From the NCBI RefSeq assembly GCF_918797505.1, contig NC_092794.1, forward strand, positions 33,594,122-33,658,121: a stretch of 64,000 nt of DNA, in the 5' to 3' direction. The first letter of the stretch is position 1. Every line of letters starts with the position of its first letter. Shown one piece after another: positions 53,686-64,000 of this stretch. The notes beneath the pieces were generated by a model. The model ran no database searches and had not been told where the DNA came from. It saw only the letters and a list, made by a program, of their open reading frames with translations. The stretch comes from Bemisia tabaci (lineage: Eukaryota; Arthropoda; Insecta; Hemiptera; Aleyrodidae). The translations under genes were made by a program, and so were the position numbers.

Positions 53686-55002
53686 TAAACACAAATAAAA
53701 ACACAAGTTGTACCCATGAATAATTAATCACCACGGTCCCTCGTGTATCTGTGCGTGATTTTAGCAAAAAAAGAATAAACGAAGGGGATATGCGCTATCA
53801 CCTACTATTGATTTTTGGGGTAATCTATTGGAGCGTCAAAACAAATGCGGAGTTTTGAGGCCATGCGAGAGTTTAGGGCACGGAGCCAGTTCGAACGCAG
53901 CATGAATACTCATTTGCCACGTATTCAATTGCCTCCATATAGCGGACAAAGACGAGAGATCTGCGTTTCAGCAGAAAGCATTCGAATGATGGGAAATAAG
54001 CTCCTTTTTTTTGAGAGTGCTTTCGACGGATTGGACATGAATTCTTAAACGTATCCCTCAAGAATGCAAATATCCTTCTGTTGTCTTGGGCGAGAAATCG
54101 TTTGAAGCACTTTCGACGAGGGAAGGGGCGACCGGTTGTCATGGTCGGAAGACAGAGATAGCCACATTTTAATACAAGCTATTCGGGGCGCGCTGTGCGC
54201 GTCCTTACGGCATAACAGAAGTTTCCTCTCTGCACCCCCAATCTTTGAGGCTCGCCTCGCGACCTTTCATAGGACACCGACATCAAACTCAAAAAACATT
54301 CCCATGACAATTTTTAGACTGCGTTTTTTCATAAAATACCTAGTGCATGGTGCAAACGATACTTTAAGCGTGAATTGTTTGGGAAAGATTTAAACCCAAA
54401 ACTTGCGTTGAAGATGAAAATAATTTAAGAACACGAGGCTTCAGAACACGCCGTGGAACAGAAAGGATTGATGTTAAAGGATTGTAAGGACAGGAGGATT
54501 TTGCGGGTGGGTGAAGAGGGGACGTACGCCCCCCTTTTTCCCGAACCAAACCTAAATACACCCTTTGGTAATCCATAGGTACCTCTAACCCCCCCCCCCC
54601 CTCCGTTTGGTGGGATCAAGGAAAACTCCGTTCCATTCGTTTGACATGTCTGGGTTTGCCAGTTGTCTGAGGAAAGATGGGAAAATGCTGAATAACGCTT
54701 CAAAGAACTAGGTAATACTTAATAAAATCAGAAGGATGTGTTTGAACGAGGATCATCAAAAAAGTAAGTTTCTCTACCTTGTATCATCCAAACAAAAAGA
54801 GATACATAAATCAAATCGGCAAGAAGGCGCATATTAGGCATACTCTGTGCTTTAAAAAAAAGCTCAAGTTTTCGAAAATTGCTCAAGCGATTGCGAGGTT
54901 AACTCAGACAACCTCCTGTCGCCGCGTGCCCACCTCCGGAGTCAGAATGTTCAGAGACTCATATTAATTCAGACTTGGGTTATCACCGCTAAGCACCCAA
55001 GT
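53686..55002. other. Gap with no recognised gene
   Basis: 1.3 kb of mixed sequence with short ORFs and a C12-like run at 54589-54601. No family recognised on either strand. Confidence 0.35.
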
Positions 55003-55120
55003 AGGCACGATTGCAACTTGTTGCGACAACATCATAAGAAAGTTGTAACTTATTGGAATAATTTTTGTTGCAACTTTTTTGAATGAAGATGACAAGAAAG
55101 TTGAATTAAAGTCAGGAGTT
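55003..55120 (+). mobile_element. End of a CCCAAGTAGC-family element
   Basis: CACCCAAGTAGGCACGATTGCAACTTGTTGC with GTTGCAACTT words, like the ends at 11681 and 14349. No partner end seen. Confidence 0.5.
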
Positions 55121-55520
55121 ATAAAAAGAGAAAACATCGCTATTATACAGAAAGAGGGGCCTCATATTACTAGGTATAAGGAAGTGCTTTTACACACGAA
55201 AGGAGTCAACCCTTCTTAAAGAAGTAAATATTTTTAAGTAACCATAAAATACTATGACTGTGTTTACTCCTTTACGTACCACTCTACATCACGAGGAACA
55301 CTGAAAAAAAGGCGTACTATTTTTAAGTAGGTAAACGCGTTGTCGCGGATTTTTTTCTATTTCGAAGGCGGGTCCGCCTTGGAAGAAAACTTCGGGTTTC
55401 TCAATGTAGGCATTCAGAATAATTGTCTTGGAACAAGAAGGTCCTATTCTGTTGAATTAAATCAACGGCGTTTTAAAATAAGCGACCGTGTACTTGAATG
55501 AAGAAACCTGTTTCTTGAAA

Positions 55521-55925
55521 TTAGTAAACGGGGACAACGCCCACAGAGCACATTCGTTTCCTGTTTTCAACTGCCCAGCTTGCTTGAAAGAGGAAAACAC
55601 GTTGTGTCAAAAGAATGAATCGTTTGCTTAAAATTAGTAAACGGGGCGAACGCCCTCTGAGATCGTCCGTTGTCTCTTTCCAGTCACTAGCTTGCTTGAT
55701 CTAATAAAACACGGTGCGTCAAAAGAAGGAATCAGTATGCTTAAAATTAGTAAACGGGCTGAGCGCCTTCCGAGGGGGGAAAACCAATTAGCACTACGTT
55801 TGTTGCCTGATTCCAAGTAACAACTCGCTTGATGAAAGAAACCCCGTTGCGTCGAAAGAAGAAACCAGGTTCCTTAAAATTAGTAAACGGGGTGGTGACG
55901 CTTCCTATGAGGATGATGCATGCAA
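55521..55925. repeat. ~113-bp tandem repeat, four units
   Basis: TTAGTAAACGGG starts at 55521, 55634, 55747 and 55880 (spacing 113, 113, 133). Each unit shows GAACGCCCTCTGAG-like and GCTTGCTTGA-like blocks and ends CGTCAAAAGAAGGAATC-like. Non-coding. Confidence 0.85.
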
Positions 55926-55956
55926 TTGCTGCCAGATGCCGCGCCGTTAGCATCCA

Positions 55957-56565
55957 AGATCCATCCATATAGGTCAGTCATTCCCGAAACCGAAATGAGA
56001 ATCTTCTGCGCTTGACGTCAGCATTACTGCCGCGAAAACCAGAAAAGTCGGAAATAATGATTTTCTTATGGGCGAAAGCAATTTTTTCTTAGTGAATCAT
56101 TTAAATTTCTTACTTTTAAATCCTTTGAAACTTTCTGAGTGTCGAAAAGAACGTTTAGACATTAGCGTCCAGGGTTTAAATTCAGCTGAATTTGCGTTTT
56201 TATATTTTTAAATGATTTTTGAAGTCAGCGATGTAACAAGCCATCTGGTGGTATAGATTCGCGTGTAAAAATGGCTGATGCAGAGTAAACTGTAAAAATG
56301 AAATAACACAAATTCGGCAAAATCGAAACCCTGAATGCTAATGTCTAAACGTTCCTTTCGACACTCAGAAAGTTTCAAAGGATTCAAAAGTATGAAATTT
56401 AAATGACTCGTTAAGAAAAAGTTGCTCTCTCCCATAAGAAAAGCATTGTTTCCGACTTTTCTGGTTTTCGCGACAGTAATGCTGACGTCACGAGCCAATG
56501 GAAAGGGGCTTACCCCGAGCGGGGAAATCTGCGTAATGACTGACCTATATGGATGGATCTTGGTT
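55957..56565. mobile_element. Long inverted repeat, possible foldback MITE
   Basis: Arms 55957-56185 and 56325-56565 are inverted copies (CAAGATCCATCCATATAGGTC ... GACGTCAGCATTACTG ... GAAACTTTCTGAGTGTCGAAA). The loop is ~140 bp. Terminal target duplication not resolved. The 155-codon minus ORF here spans loop and arm and looks incidental. Confidence 0.7.
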
Positions 56566-57117
56566 AGCATCAGCTTAAACCAACACCATTTATGACGGAA
56601 TAAAGGAACCCATCTATCAAAAGTAAGTATTGTGAACAAGAAATACGGTTCTTCCAAGGAGGAATAAGGATGCAAAGATGCAAGGATTAAATATTTTGAT
56701 TAGAACAGGGATTGGGAGTTGAGTTTGCGGGCAAACTCGATGCCCTGGTAAAAATGTTCCACGCGAATTTGCATGGAAATCACCTGATTTCCATCATGAC
56801 GACCCTGGTGGTTTCAACCCTGATTGGTGGTTGGTGGTTTCAACCATTGAAACTAGAGAGGGTTTCCATCTATTAGAAACTGTTTCTATGCAAAAAGCAA
56901 TACCATTGCCAATAAAAAATGACCTCAATAGAAAACCGGTCCTCCGTAAATTTTTTTCGCGCCTGAGAAAACTTATGGGGCCACGGGCAAAGTGGAATGG
57001 GCGGGTAAAGTGGAATATGCTCATTTTGAAAATCGTTTCGTCCTGTGGTGCTTGAAATCAAAACTAGAGAGGGTATACTTACCTATCCGCTAGAAATTGT
57101 TTTTATGCAAAAAGACC

Positions 57118-57129
57118 AACATACCTAAG
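57118..57129 (+). repeat. Target duplication of SINE, left copy
   Basis: AACATACCTAAG here; CATACCTAAG preceded by the poly(A) at 57411-57420. Confidence 0.85.
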
Positions 57130-57379
57130 GCCGACATCGGTTGGTCCAGTGGTTAGCGCAACTGATCACAGACCTAGATGTCCCAGGTTCGAATCCCGGC
57201 CTCGGTGGCAAGATTTGATGGTCTCAGATCTTGTCACCGTGGAGTGGCATGGATGTTTCTCTTCGTTTCTTCCTTTGTACTTCTGTTTCTACTGTTGTTG
57301 TAATCTTCCCATCATTTAGCGGTGGCTGTTTGTCTACACGACTAAGGCCAATGAACTATACCTAGAGTGCGCAAGCTCT

Positions 57380-57410
<31 letters not shown>
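57130..57410 (+). mobile_element. tRNA-derived SINE with poly(A) tail
   Basis: Head with A box TGGTCCAGTGG (57142-57152) and B box GGTTCGAATCC (57186-57196), a tRNA-unrelated body of ~180 bp (TGGTCTCAGATCTTGTCACC ... GACTAAGGCCAATGAACTA) and A30 (57381-57410). A 10-12-bp target duplication (CATACCTAAG) flanks it. Good Pol III promoter and clean ends suggest recent retrotransposition, presumably by a LINE machinery. Confidence 0.9.
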
Positions 57411-57411
<1 letters not shown>

Positions 57412-58565
57412 ATACCTAAGCAATGATGAATCACGAAAGTAACTAGCCGACCCTCGCCAGATCTGTTTCGCGCTCGTGAGAGCTTGTTCGTTTTTAGAAG
57501 TGTCAAATTAATAAATCCATGAATCCTACTTAATCAGTAATTGCTCTAGTATCTATTTCAAAAACAAAATTTACGTGAATCGGTTTCTCCTTATAATTAT
57601 TAATACAATTTCAAGGGGCGGTGTCTCGAATTCCACTTTGCCCGACTTGAGTCGGGCAATGTGGAATTTTGCCTCTTTTTATTAATCTAATTTTCTTGGC
57701 GCCTTTTGAAAACTTTTTCGGCCTCTTTCACCTTCTTTTGATAAAAGAGCGATGGAACTTCAATTATAAATAAACATAATGTTTTAGGTAGTTAAAATAC
57801 ATTTTCTGTAACTCGTTGAAAAAAAGTGTTCCCTTTTTGCCCGGCTCTCCCCTACTGCATTGTGAACAAAACAGAAACACTTGGTACTAATCACGATGGG
57901 TCAAACCAGATATGCAAGATTTTATCAAACTTCATAAAATGAAATTTCGTTAACCTCAATAATTTTTGAAACCTTCTACACTGAGCTCAGTATAACATTA
58001 TACGGTAACATCTTAATTTTGATTTGGGGAAAAAAAAAAAAAAAAAAAATAGGAGAAATAAAAAGATGAGTCAAACGTAATGTTTTAAAGAATTCACAGA
58101 CGATTGTTGCGGGTTGCATTATCAGCTCCCAAAAAATCGTTGGCATTTCCCTCTTCTGTGATCGATATGTCGACTGGGCGTGCATAAATGCAGCAAAAAC
58201 TGAATAAAGAAAAGTAATATTAAATTAAATAAAAAATAAGTAAAACCTTAAAATAAATTATGAAAAATAAAATTACAGAAAAAGGAGTAAGTGAAGAAAT
58301 GATCAGATAAAGGAAAAATTAATTAAAGTAAAAAAAAAATTTAAAAAAATAAAGTAAAGAAATAAATTCAAAGAAAATAAAGTTATAAAGTAAAGTTAAA
58401 AAAGGGTTAAGAAATAAAATAAAGTACTTAAACAACTAAAGTAAAGTTAATAATAAAATGAAGTAAAAATAAAATACATTTTTAAAAATGAACAAATGTA
58501 CCTGTATTCTAAATATTCTAGTTTTCCGTTCTAATCGAAGTTAAATCCCGGTTTTTCGGCTCCCG

Positions 58566-58640
58566 TTCTCATCGCTCGGTATAGATCAATCGGTAGGGTC
58601 TTCGGCTAGTGTTAGGTAGGTCCCAGGTCTAATCCCCAAT
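58566..58640 (+). pseudogene. tRNA-like Pol III module
   Basis: A-box-like TAGATCAATCGG (58582-58593) and B-box-like GGTCTAATCCC (58626-58636). Diverged copy of the module at 35680 and 18690. Confidence 0.6.
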
Positions 58641-58909
58641 GCAGGCAAAAAATATTCGAACCTACGATAACGCCAACATGGACTCCCAATGGTTCAATTA
58701 ATTTTATTTTTCACGATTTCGAAAATTATTTCCTTAAATAATCCTTTGGGGTGCCTCTTTTTCCCCAACTACCCTACTTAACATTTTCCATGCGGCTGAT
58801 TTCCATGAAGTTGGTTTCCATGCCGTATGCGCATGGAAACTTTTCCGTCCCAATTTTCCATGTAGCTGATTTCCATGCAAATTTCGCATGGAACATTTTT
58901 ACCAGGGTG

Positions 58910-59268
58910 GTTAGGGCGATCTCACGGCGGAGAATCTGGATGCGCATACGCTGGCACAGAATATATGGACTAAATTTTGCAATTTTGAACTATAAATTCT
59001 GGCTCTTCTGGAAAAACACTTATATGCATAGGGAAACTAATGGCACATACATTGTTTTTAAACCGGGCTAGAATTAATAGCTCCAAATTGCAAAATGCAC
59101 CTAGTTCATATAGGCTATAATATTACACACTGGCGGGTTAACCCCAACAGAGAAAACACCCCTTCCTCCCATCATACCAAGAAGGGGGGAGGTGCATCAG
59201 CCCTGCGGCAAGATATTCTACCAAAAACAGGGTGTACTAAAAATATGGATACCTACAAACATGCTAAT
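58910..59268. other. Gap with no recognised feature
   Basis: About 360 bp, no ORF of note or repeat identified. Confidence 0.35.
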
Positions 59269-60259
59269 AGCTACGTTTATGCGAGGCTCGAAACCGAGGT
59301 TTCACGAAACCCGAGTTTGTAATGCAAGTTTCCTCCGTCGGGTTTATGCGGGCGCTGTAACCCGACTTTCGCGGGAAATCAAAAACTTTCCGATTCTGAC
59401 GCTGTTTATGCGCATATTTTCGATTGAACTTAAATTTCATGCGATGGCGCCATTTTCACAAGCGATACATCATTTTTTCACTATGAATTGATTCAATAAA
59501 ATATTAGGTATAACGCTTTTATCCCGTGTATGTTCCACAATTTTTCCGCAATATATAAGCGGAGGCTTCATCTTCACTAGAAAAGCCTTTACTGACTTTC
59601 TGAGCAACAACTGGAAAAATGACAGTGGTTTTGTAATCACTTTACGTTCATATTTAAAAATTGAATGAATACCTAATCTCAATAACCCTCCAAATCATGC
59701 TCGAGCATGTATTCTGAGTTCAGAAAAGAAGCCATCATAGGTAATTTTAGTGATGTTAAAAATAATTATGGCAGGCGCAGAAATTCATCATGTTGTTGAT
59801 TGAGCTTCTAATGATCTTGCAATAGGTAGGTATTGAAAGTGTAGGAGCGTAATCGAGTAAAGCACCGCACCTTCACTCCATGGTGTCATAGAGATAGTAC
59901 GTCTGCCATTGTTGTGAAACAAATAAGGAATCAGGAATACCTACTTATGGGAATCCCTCCTTCAAATTATGATCAAAATAAGAGGTTATTGATAGGTCAA
60001 CAATGTATTGGTGAAGCAGAAGCGTCTAAATCCTCTTGAGGCAAGGGACAGTGACAATCTCAACAAACTGATGACGCTTCACAAATTTTGAATTTCCACA
60101 TTCCCAGAGACACGCACTGAAATCCTGTTTCTCACCCCTCTTTCCGACTGATCTCCGAGTCCATGAGCAAGAGAGAAAGAAAATAGGCGAGCTACCTACT
60201 ACTTGCTGCTTGGCGTATTTGTTTTTTTCCTTAAACTTGAGTTTCAAAGGTGACTCATG

Positions 60260-60835
60260 GGTTTACGGACAGTAGGTCTACACGAAGAAGGGCTACAAAA
60301 AAAAGGGCTACATTCTTTGGTCTAGAGTCAAAATGTCTACATGAAAATGCCTATTAAAATAATTTCTACATAGTAAAATATGACTGCGGTATTAAAATGT
60401 CTACGGTTTGACTGCCTACTCTGAAAATGTCAAATGTCGTCTAATAAGAATCTCATTTTAACTGTCGAATGTTTGAACAGTTATTGAATCAAAATTGTGC
60501 GACCTAAAGTGTATCCCCAAAGACAGGACGAGGCTGTGGATGCTACAGGAGCTGATGCGTAAAAATTGTGAGTCAAATAATTGATCCTATAAATATCAAC
60601 ATGTATATTTTATGCATATTTTATTTATTTTTTTATTTTATATATTTTTAGTGGCCAACATATGTATATTGAAGTGGGCAAACAAACCGTAGACATTTTA
60701 ATAGCGTAGACATATTTGACTGTAGACATCACTTTAGTGGACATTTTAATTTAGACGTTTTGACTGTAGACTAAAAAAGATGGCACATTTCTTTGTAGCC
60801 CTTTTTCCTGTAGACGTACTGTCTGCATAAGTACC
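60260..60835. mobile_element. hAT-like MITE with GTCTACATTTT words
   Basis: Imperfect inverted ends (GGTTTACGGACAGTAGGTCT / GGTACTTATGCAGACAGTAC, then GTCTACA...GGGCTACAAA). Flanked by the 8-bp duplication GACTCATG (60252-60259, 60836-60843). AAAATGTCTAC or GTAGACATTTT occurs at least eight times in both orientations. 576 bp, non-coding. Eight-bp duplications fit hAT. Confidence 0.8.
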
Positions 60836-62249
60836 GACTCATGTACTTAAACAGCAACTGACACAAAAGATTTCAGAACCTGCCATTACATTTCACTAAC
60901 CAAAGACACAAACCCAACCTTACCATTGATTCTTTCGCTTAGACTGTATATTATTCTTCCGTTGGGATTCAATATGAACTCAATTCAAAAATGCTTCTGA
61001 ATTTGATTATTTGGATAGATTGGAAGATGGAGCTTTTAGTCTATCTGTAAAGCGCATTAACTAACATTTACTGCTGTCACAAGATATTTTTGCACAGGCA
61101 GAGCCACTTTCCACAGTTGATGCATCTCTAACGCCAAGGCTCAATTATGACAAGTGATTCAACGACCAAAAATTGTTACACGCCTCAATAAAAACCGTAT
61201 TCTTATCTCAAATTGCAAATCTTGGATAACAGAGCACTCACCAAAAAATCTCCTTCCTTCTGCCTCAGTATGAAAGAGTGACGATACTTTGGAGCAATAA
61301 CTTTGAACTAGTTTCAATAAATGATGGCCTCGGAATTTGAGTGATCATTTACAAGAGATTGGATCAAAGAAATAAGTCAGCAGGTCACGGTTGTGGCTGG
61401 TCTCACACTTTCAGTAGGATAACCATGCAATAGATGCACGGATAACACACAAATTCAAGAGCTACACAGCTCAGATTGGATCAGATTTTAGATTTAATCG
61501 GTAGATTGAATGAAATGAAAAACTTCGGTGCACTACTTAAAGGGTAACAGGGTGCCTTATCTTGAAATCCTGGGCAAATTGTGTGGATACAGTAAAAAAG
61601 TTCTCCGCAGATGATGAACTGGTAGGTAAGGCTATTACTCAATTGTAGCCTGTAAAGCTCTTTGCTTGCTTTATTTCTGTAGTCATAAAATGTTGAGTAG
61701 AGTTGCAAGAATAATCTGAAAAAGCAGTAATAAGCCAGGATTCCATCTGACACTAAACACCCTCACTAGAAAATAACGTCCTACGTTTAGCTAAATAAGG
61801 ATAAACTAGCTGCTCCGGGCGCCCTACAGGCGCCCTCCACAGCTAGCAATGGTGGTGCAGTAGCTTAATTGTTATCGGAGCAATTAGTTGAATCTATTTA
61901 ATAATGATGAATAAAATGTCTGTAACAATACGTGTTGATAGCAATACGCAATACGGCAGTTAACAAGTCAGGGTCAGTCAAGCCGCAGAGAATAAGATGC
62001 CAGGATATCAAGAAGCTGTGAAGCGGAGCAGCCAAGGGATTGCGAGGGAATGTGGGTGGCGAGTGACGAACGACGATGCGACCCAAACCTCCTTCTTTGA
62101 GGTTGGTGGGAAGAGAGCGAAATACGAAAGAAAACGGAGATAGCCGAAAGAACGTGAAAGGGACGTAGGAAGGGGTGGCTGAGACCGTAGAGGGGGGGGG
62201 TAGCTAGGGACGGGCAAGCAGGTAGCGGCCGGACGACCGCTCGAAACAG

Positions 62250-62770
62250 CTGAACTTTACTCGTCGATAAAAGTAAGAAAATTTGAGAAAATCGAAAAAA
62301 CAATTACAGCCTGCAAATCTACAGATCAGAAGCTTTCATTTAAAAAAATTTCATGCAAATCGGCCCGGTGGTTCTCTCAAAGTTAATGTCCCAAAATGCG
62401 GTCTTTAGTCTGAATAAATGGGAGAAAATTTGAGCCCAGCTAAACTTCATTCGTCGATAGAAGTGAGAAAATTTGAGAAAATCGAAAAAACGATCACAAC
62501 CTGCAAATCTACAGATCAGAGGCTTTCATTTAAAACAAAAATCATGCAAATCGGTCCGGTGGTTCTCTCAAAGTTAACGTCCAAAGATTCGGACCTCCGT
62601 TTTAATACATTGGAGAAAATTTGAGAAGATTAAAGGAGAAAATTTAAAAAAATCGGAAAACAAATTACAGCCTGCAAATTTACAGCTCAGGGGCTTTCAT
62701 TTAAAAAAAAGATCAGGAAAATCGGTCCGGTGGTTCTCTCAAAGTTAATGCCCAAAGTTCGGAACTTTGC
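62250..62770 (+). repeat. ~171-191-bp tandem repeat, three units
   Basis: GGTGGTTCTCTCAAAGTTAA starts at 62367, 62558 and 62729. Each unit also has GAGAAAATCGAAAAAAC, ACAGCCTGCAAATCTACAG and GGCTTTCATTTAAAA. Non-coding. Confidence 0.85.
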
Positions 62771-63269
62771 ATTTTAATGTATAGGATATGCCACATAGTT
62801 TAGGAAGGAGGAGGAATTATATTATTTAGATTATATTTTAATTAGATATTAGGAATTACGTAAAAGTGCTGAAGCAACAAAATAATATTATGATTATAAA
62901 AAAAATGTTGAATAATGGCAAAATTACAGCAAAATCGAGGGAGAAGCACCAGTTGCTTGCGAACGTTATGAAAACAAATCCGCCATGTTGCCAATCGCCC
63001 ACCTGGAAATCGCATTTGAAGTCGAATTTCAACTAATTTCAACATCCGGTTCGTTTATGTGGAATGCGAAAACCTAGTCTTTAGTGTAAAAAAAGGTTTC
63101 AAACACAAATTTCGGAAACCTGCATTTCGTTAGTTCGGCATCGTTTATGCCGTGATTTGAACCTTGGTTTCAGACGCAGGTTTCGATTGAAGTTAGGTTC
63201 AGAGGCTCGCATAAGCATAGCTAATTATGTATTTCGAGAATGGTGGCAAATATTAACAGGCAATTCGGA

Positions 63270-63590
63270 CGGGAGGGTTAATAGATTCGATTGACATGAA
63301 TCGATCGGAAAATGAAAGCGTGAATCGATCGACACCGACTCGATCGACAAATTATTGAAAAACCGCCGTCATGAATCCGACATGACCGACATGAATCGAT
63401 CGAAAAGTTGGAACGTGAACCGACTGATGTGATTCGATCGGCACTGATTCGATTGACGACCGTGAATTGATCAAAAACCTGCGAATCAATCGACAAATCC
63501 TTGAATCGATTGACAATCCCGTGAGTCGTTCAAAAAATCCGTGAATTGATCGATAAACCCGTGAATCGGCAAGAAACCCGTGAATCGTGA
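63270..63590. repeat. Degenerate short repeats GTGAATCGATCGACA
   Basis: About 15 variants of GTGAATCGATCGA / CATGAATCGATCG with irregular spacing of ~15-35 bp. The 72-codon minus ORF is a by-product. Confidence 0.8.
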
Positions 63591-64000
63591 AATTTTGAAA
63601 ATTCGAAAATTCAAGATGGCTGATGTGGCCTAAAATGCTATCTCGGCTCCTGTTCGATCGATCTCGCTGATATATGGTACCAGGCGGTATCTTTGGGTGA
63701 GAAACTAGAATTTCTAGTCAAATTTTAAAAATTTGAAAATCCAAGATGGCGGATGTGGCCTTAAATGCTATCTTGGCTCCTGTTCGATCGATCTCGCTGA
63801 TTTTTGGTAGCAGGACGTATGTTTAGACGAGAAACTCGAATTTTTGGTCAAATTTCGAAAATTCGAGAATTCAAGATAGTGGATGTGGCATAAAATGCTA
63901 TCCCGGCTCGTGCTCGATCTATCGTGGTGAATCTTGGTACCCGGAAGTATCTAGATGGAAAACTCGAATTTTTGGTCTAATTTAAAAAAATTCGAAAATC
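63591..64000. repeat. ~130-bp tandem repeat array, fourth locus
   Basis: CTCGGCTCCTGTTCGATCGA, GAGAAACTCGAATTTTTGG and CAAGATGGCGGATGTGGCC units; AAGATGGC-like sites at about 63614, 63744 and 63872 (spacing ~130). Continues beyond the window end. Confidence 0.85.

Larger units (their letters stand above)
56743..58907. mobile_element. CCCTGGTAAAAATGTTCC element with SINE insertion
   Basis: Starts CCCTGGTAAAAATGTTCC (56743) and ends GGAACATTTTTACCAGGG (58907), flanked by TG on both sides (56741-56742, 58908-58909). The ends carry CATGGAAATCA and GCTGATTTCCATG words like the 1675 foldback element. Interior: a tRNA-derived SINE (57130-57410), a TGCCCGACTTGAGTCGGGCA palindrome (57640), an A/G-rich tract (58190-58500) and a tRNA-like module (58566-58640) shared with the 34110 element. 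It thus links the two CCCTGGTAAAAAT subfamilies. No transposase. Confidence 0.75.
59269..63222. mobile_element. ~4-kb TIR element, AGCTAYGYTTATGCGAG ends
   Basis: Starts AGCTACGTTTATGCGAGGCT and ends with the reverse complement of AGCTATGCTTATGCGAGCCT. AAT flanks both (59266-59268, 63223-63225), a possible 3-bp duplication. The words GTTTATGCG, GGTTTCGAAACC-like and CGATTGAACTTA recur near each end (59275-59440, 63045-63205). The interior has a nested hAT-like MITE (60260-60835) and a tandem repeat (62250-62770). No transposase read; the 90-codon minus ORF at 61481-61753 is unrecognised. Confidence 0.6.

Overview
Organism and overall character. This is eukaryotic, AT-rich, intron-age genomic DNA with no bacterial gene organisation. 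The mix of Ty1/copia elements (one with a Drosophila-copia-like half-tRNA primer site), an R1/LOA-type LINE, a second R1-like LINE, Penelope-type GIY-YIG, mariner, Gypsy, RTE and Maverick/Polinton-like remnants, tRNA- and 5S-derived SINE-like modules and foldback elements points to an arthropod, probably an insect. I lean to Hemiptera, but that is inference. Almost the whole window is transposable-element sequence; only one convincing candidate host coding exon is visible (42354-42597, minus, small secreted protein), plus one unrecognised broken reading frame (11614-13155).

Layout. 1-1480: element with 5S-rRNA-like inverted ends. 1675-6381: 4.7-kb foldback element. 7330-8320: Gypsy gag/protease remnant. 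8363-9283: TA-flanked palindromic MITE. 9692-11100: 23-bp motif triplet, then ~180-bp tandem repeats. 11681-12788: TIR element splitting a Cys/His-rich reading frame. 13180-14140: GC-rich block. 14713-18430: LINE between perfect 50-bp target duplications. 18550-19545: tRNA-like/AT-rich module. 19653-39548: a ~20-kb inverted repeat (axis ~29,973) whose arms carry different later insertions: in the left arm a copia element (20974-26762, itself split by a TA-flanked MITE) and a CCCGCCCGGCAA-ended element (27046-28589); in the right arm a truncated copy and a full copy of a CCCTGGTAAAAAT-ended element. 39900-41203: relative of the CCCGCCCGGCAA element holding an RTE 3' end. 42262-42597: candidate secreted-protein exon. 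42840-50110: higher-order duplication of ~130-bp tandem repeats, with a recent copia (44135-48831, identical LTRs) inside. 50356-53198: Penelope GIY-YIG and R1-like remnants. 53200-59268: more tandem and inverted repeats, a SINE with target duplication, and a second CCCTGGTAAAAAT element. 59269-63222: ~4-kb TIR element containing a hAT-like MITE. 63240-64000: two tandem-repeat arrays.

Most interesting pattern. At least seven unrelated TIR families here share one design: the terminal 'word' of the element is repeated many times, in both orientations, in the subterminal DNA. Several of the larger ones also carry a tRNA-like or 5S-like Pol III promoter module. A CCCTGGTAAAAAT/CCCTGCTAAAAAT group with 2-bp target duplications (CA, AA, TG) is the best candidate for a poorly described transposon group. 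The ~130-bp tandem repeats carry one AAGATGGCGGC-like (YY1/Pho-type) site per unit.

How the parts interact. The window is a nest of insertions that can be dated against one another. The palindrome arms give unoccupied sites proving exact boundaries and target duplications for the left-arm copia (AAAAA) and the CCCGCCCGGCAA element (GAT).
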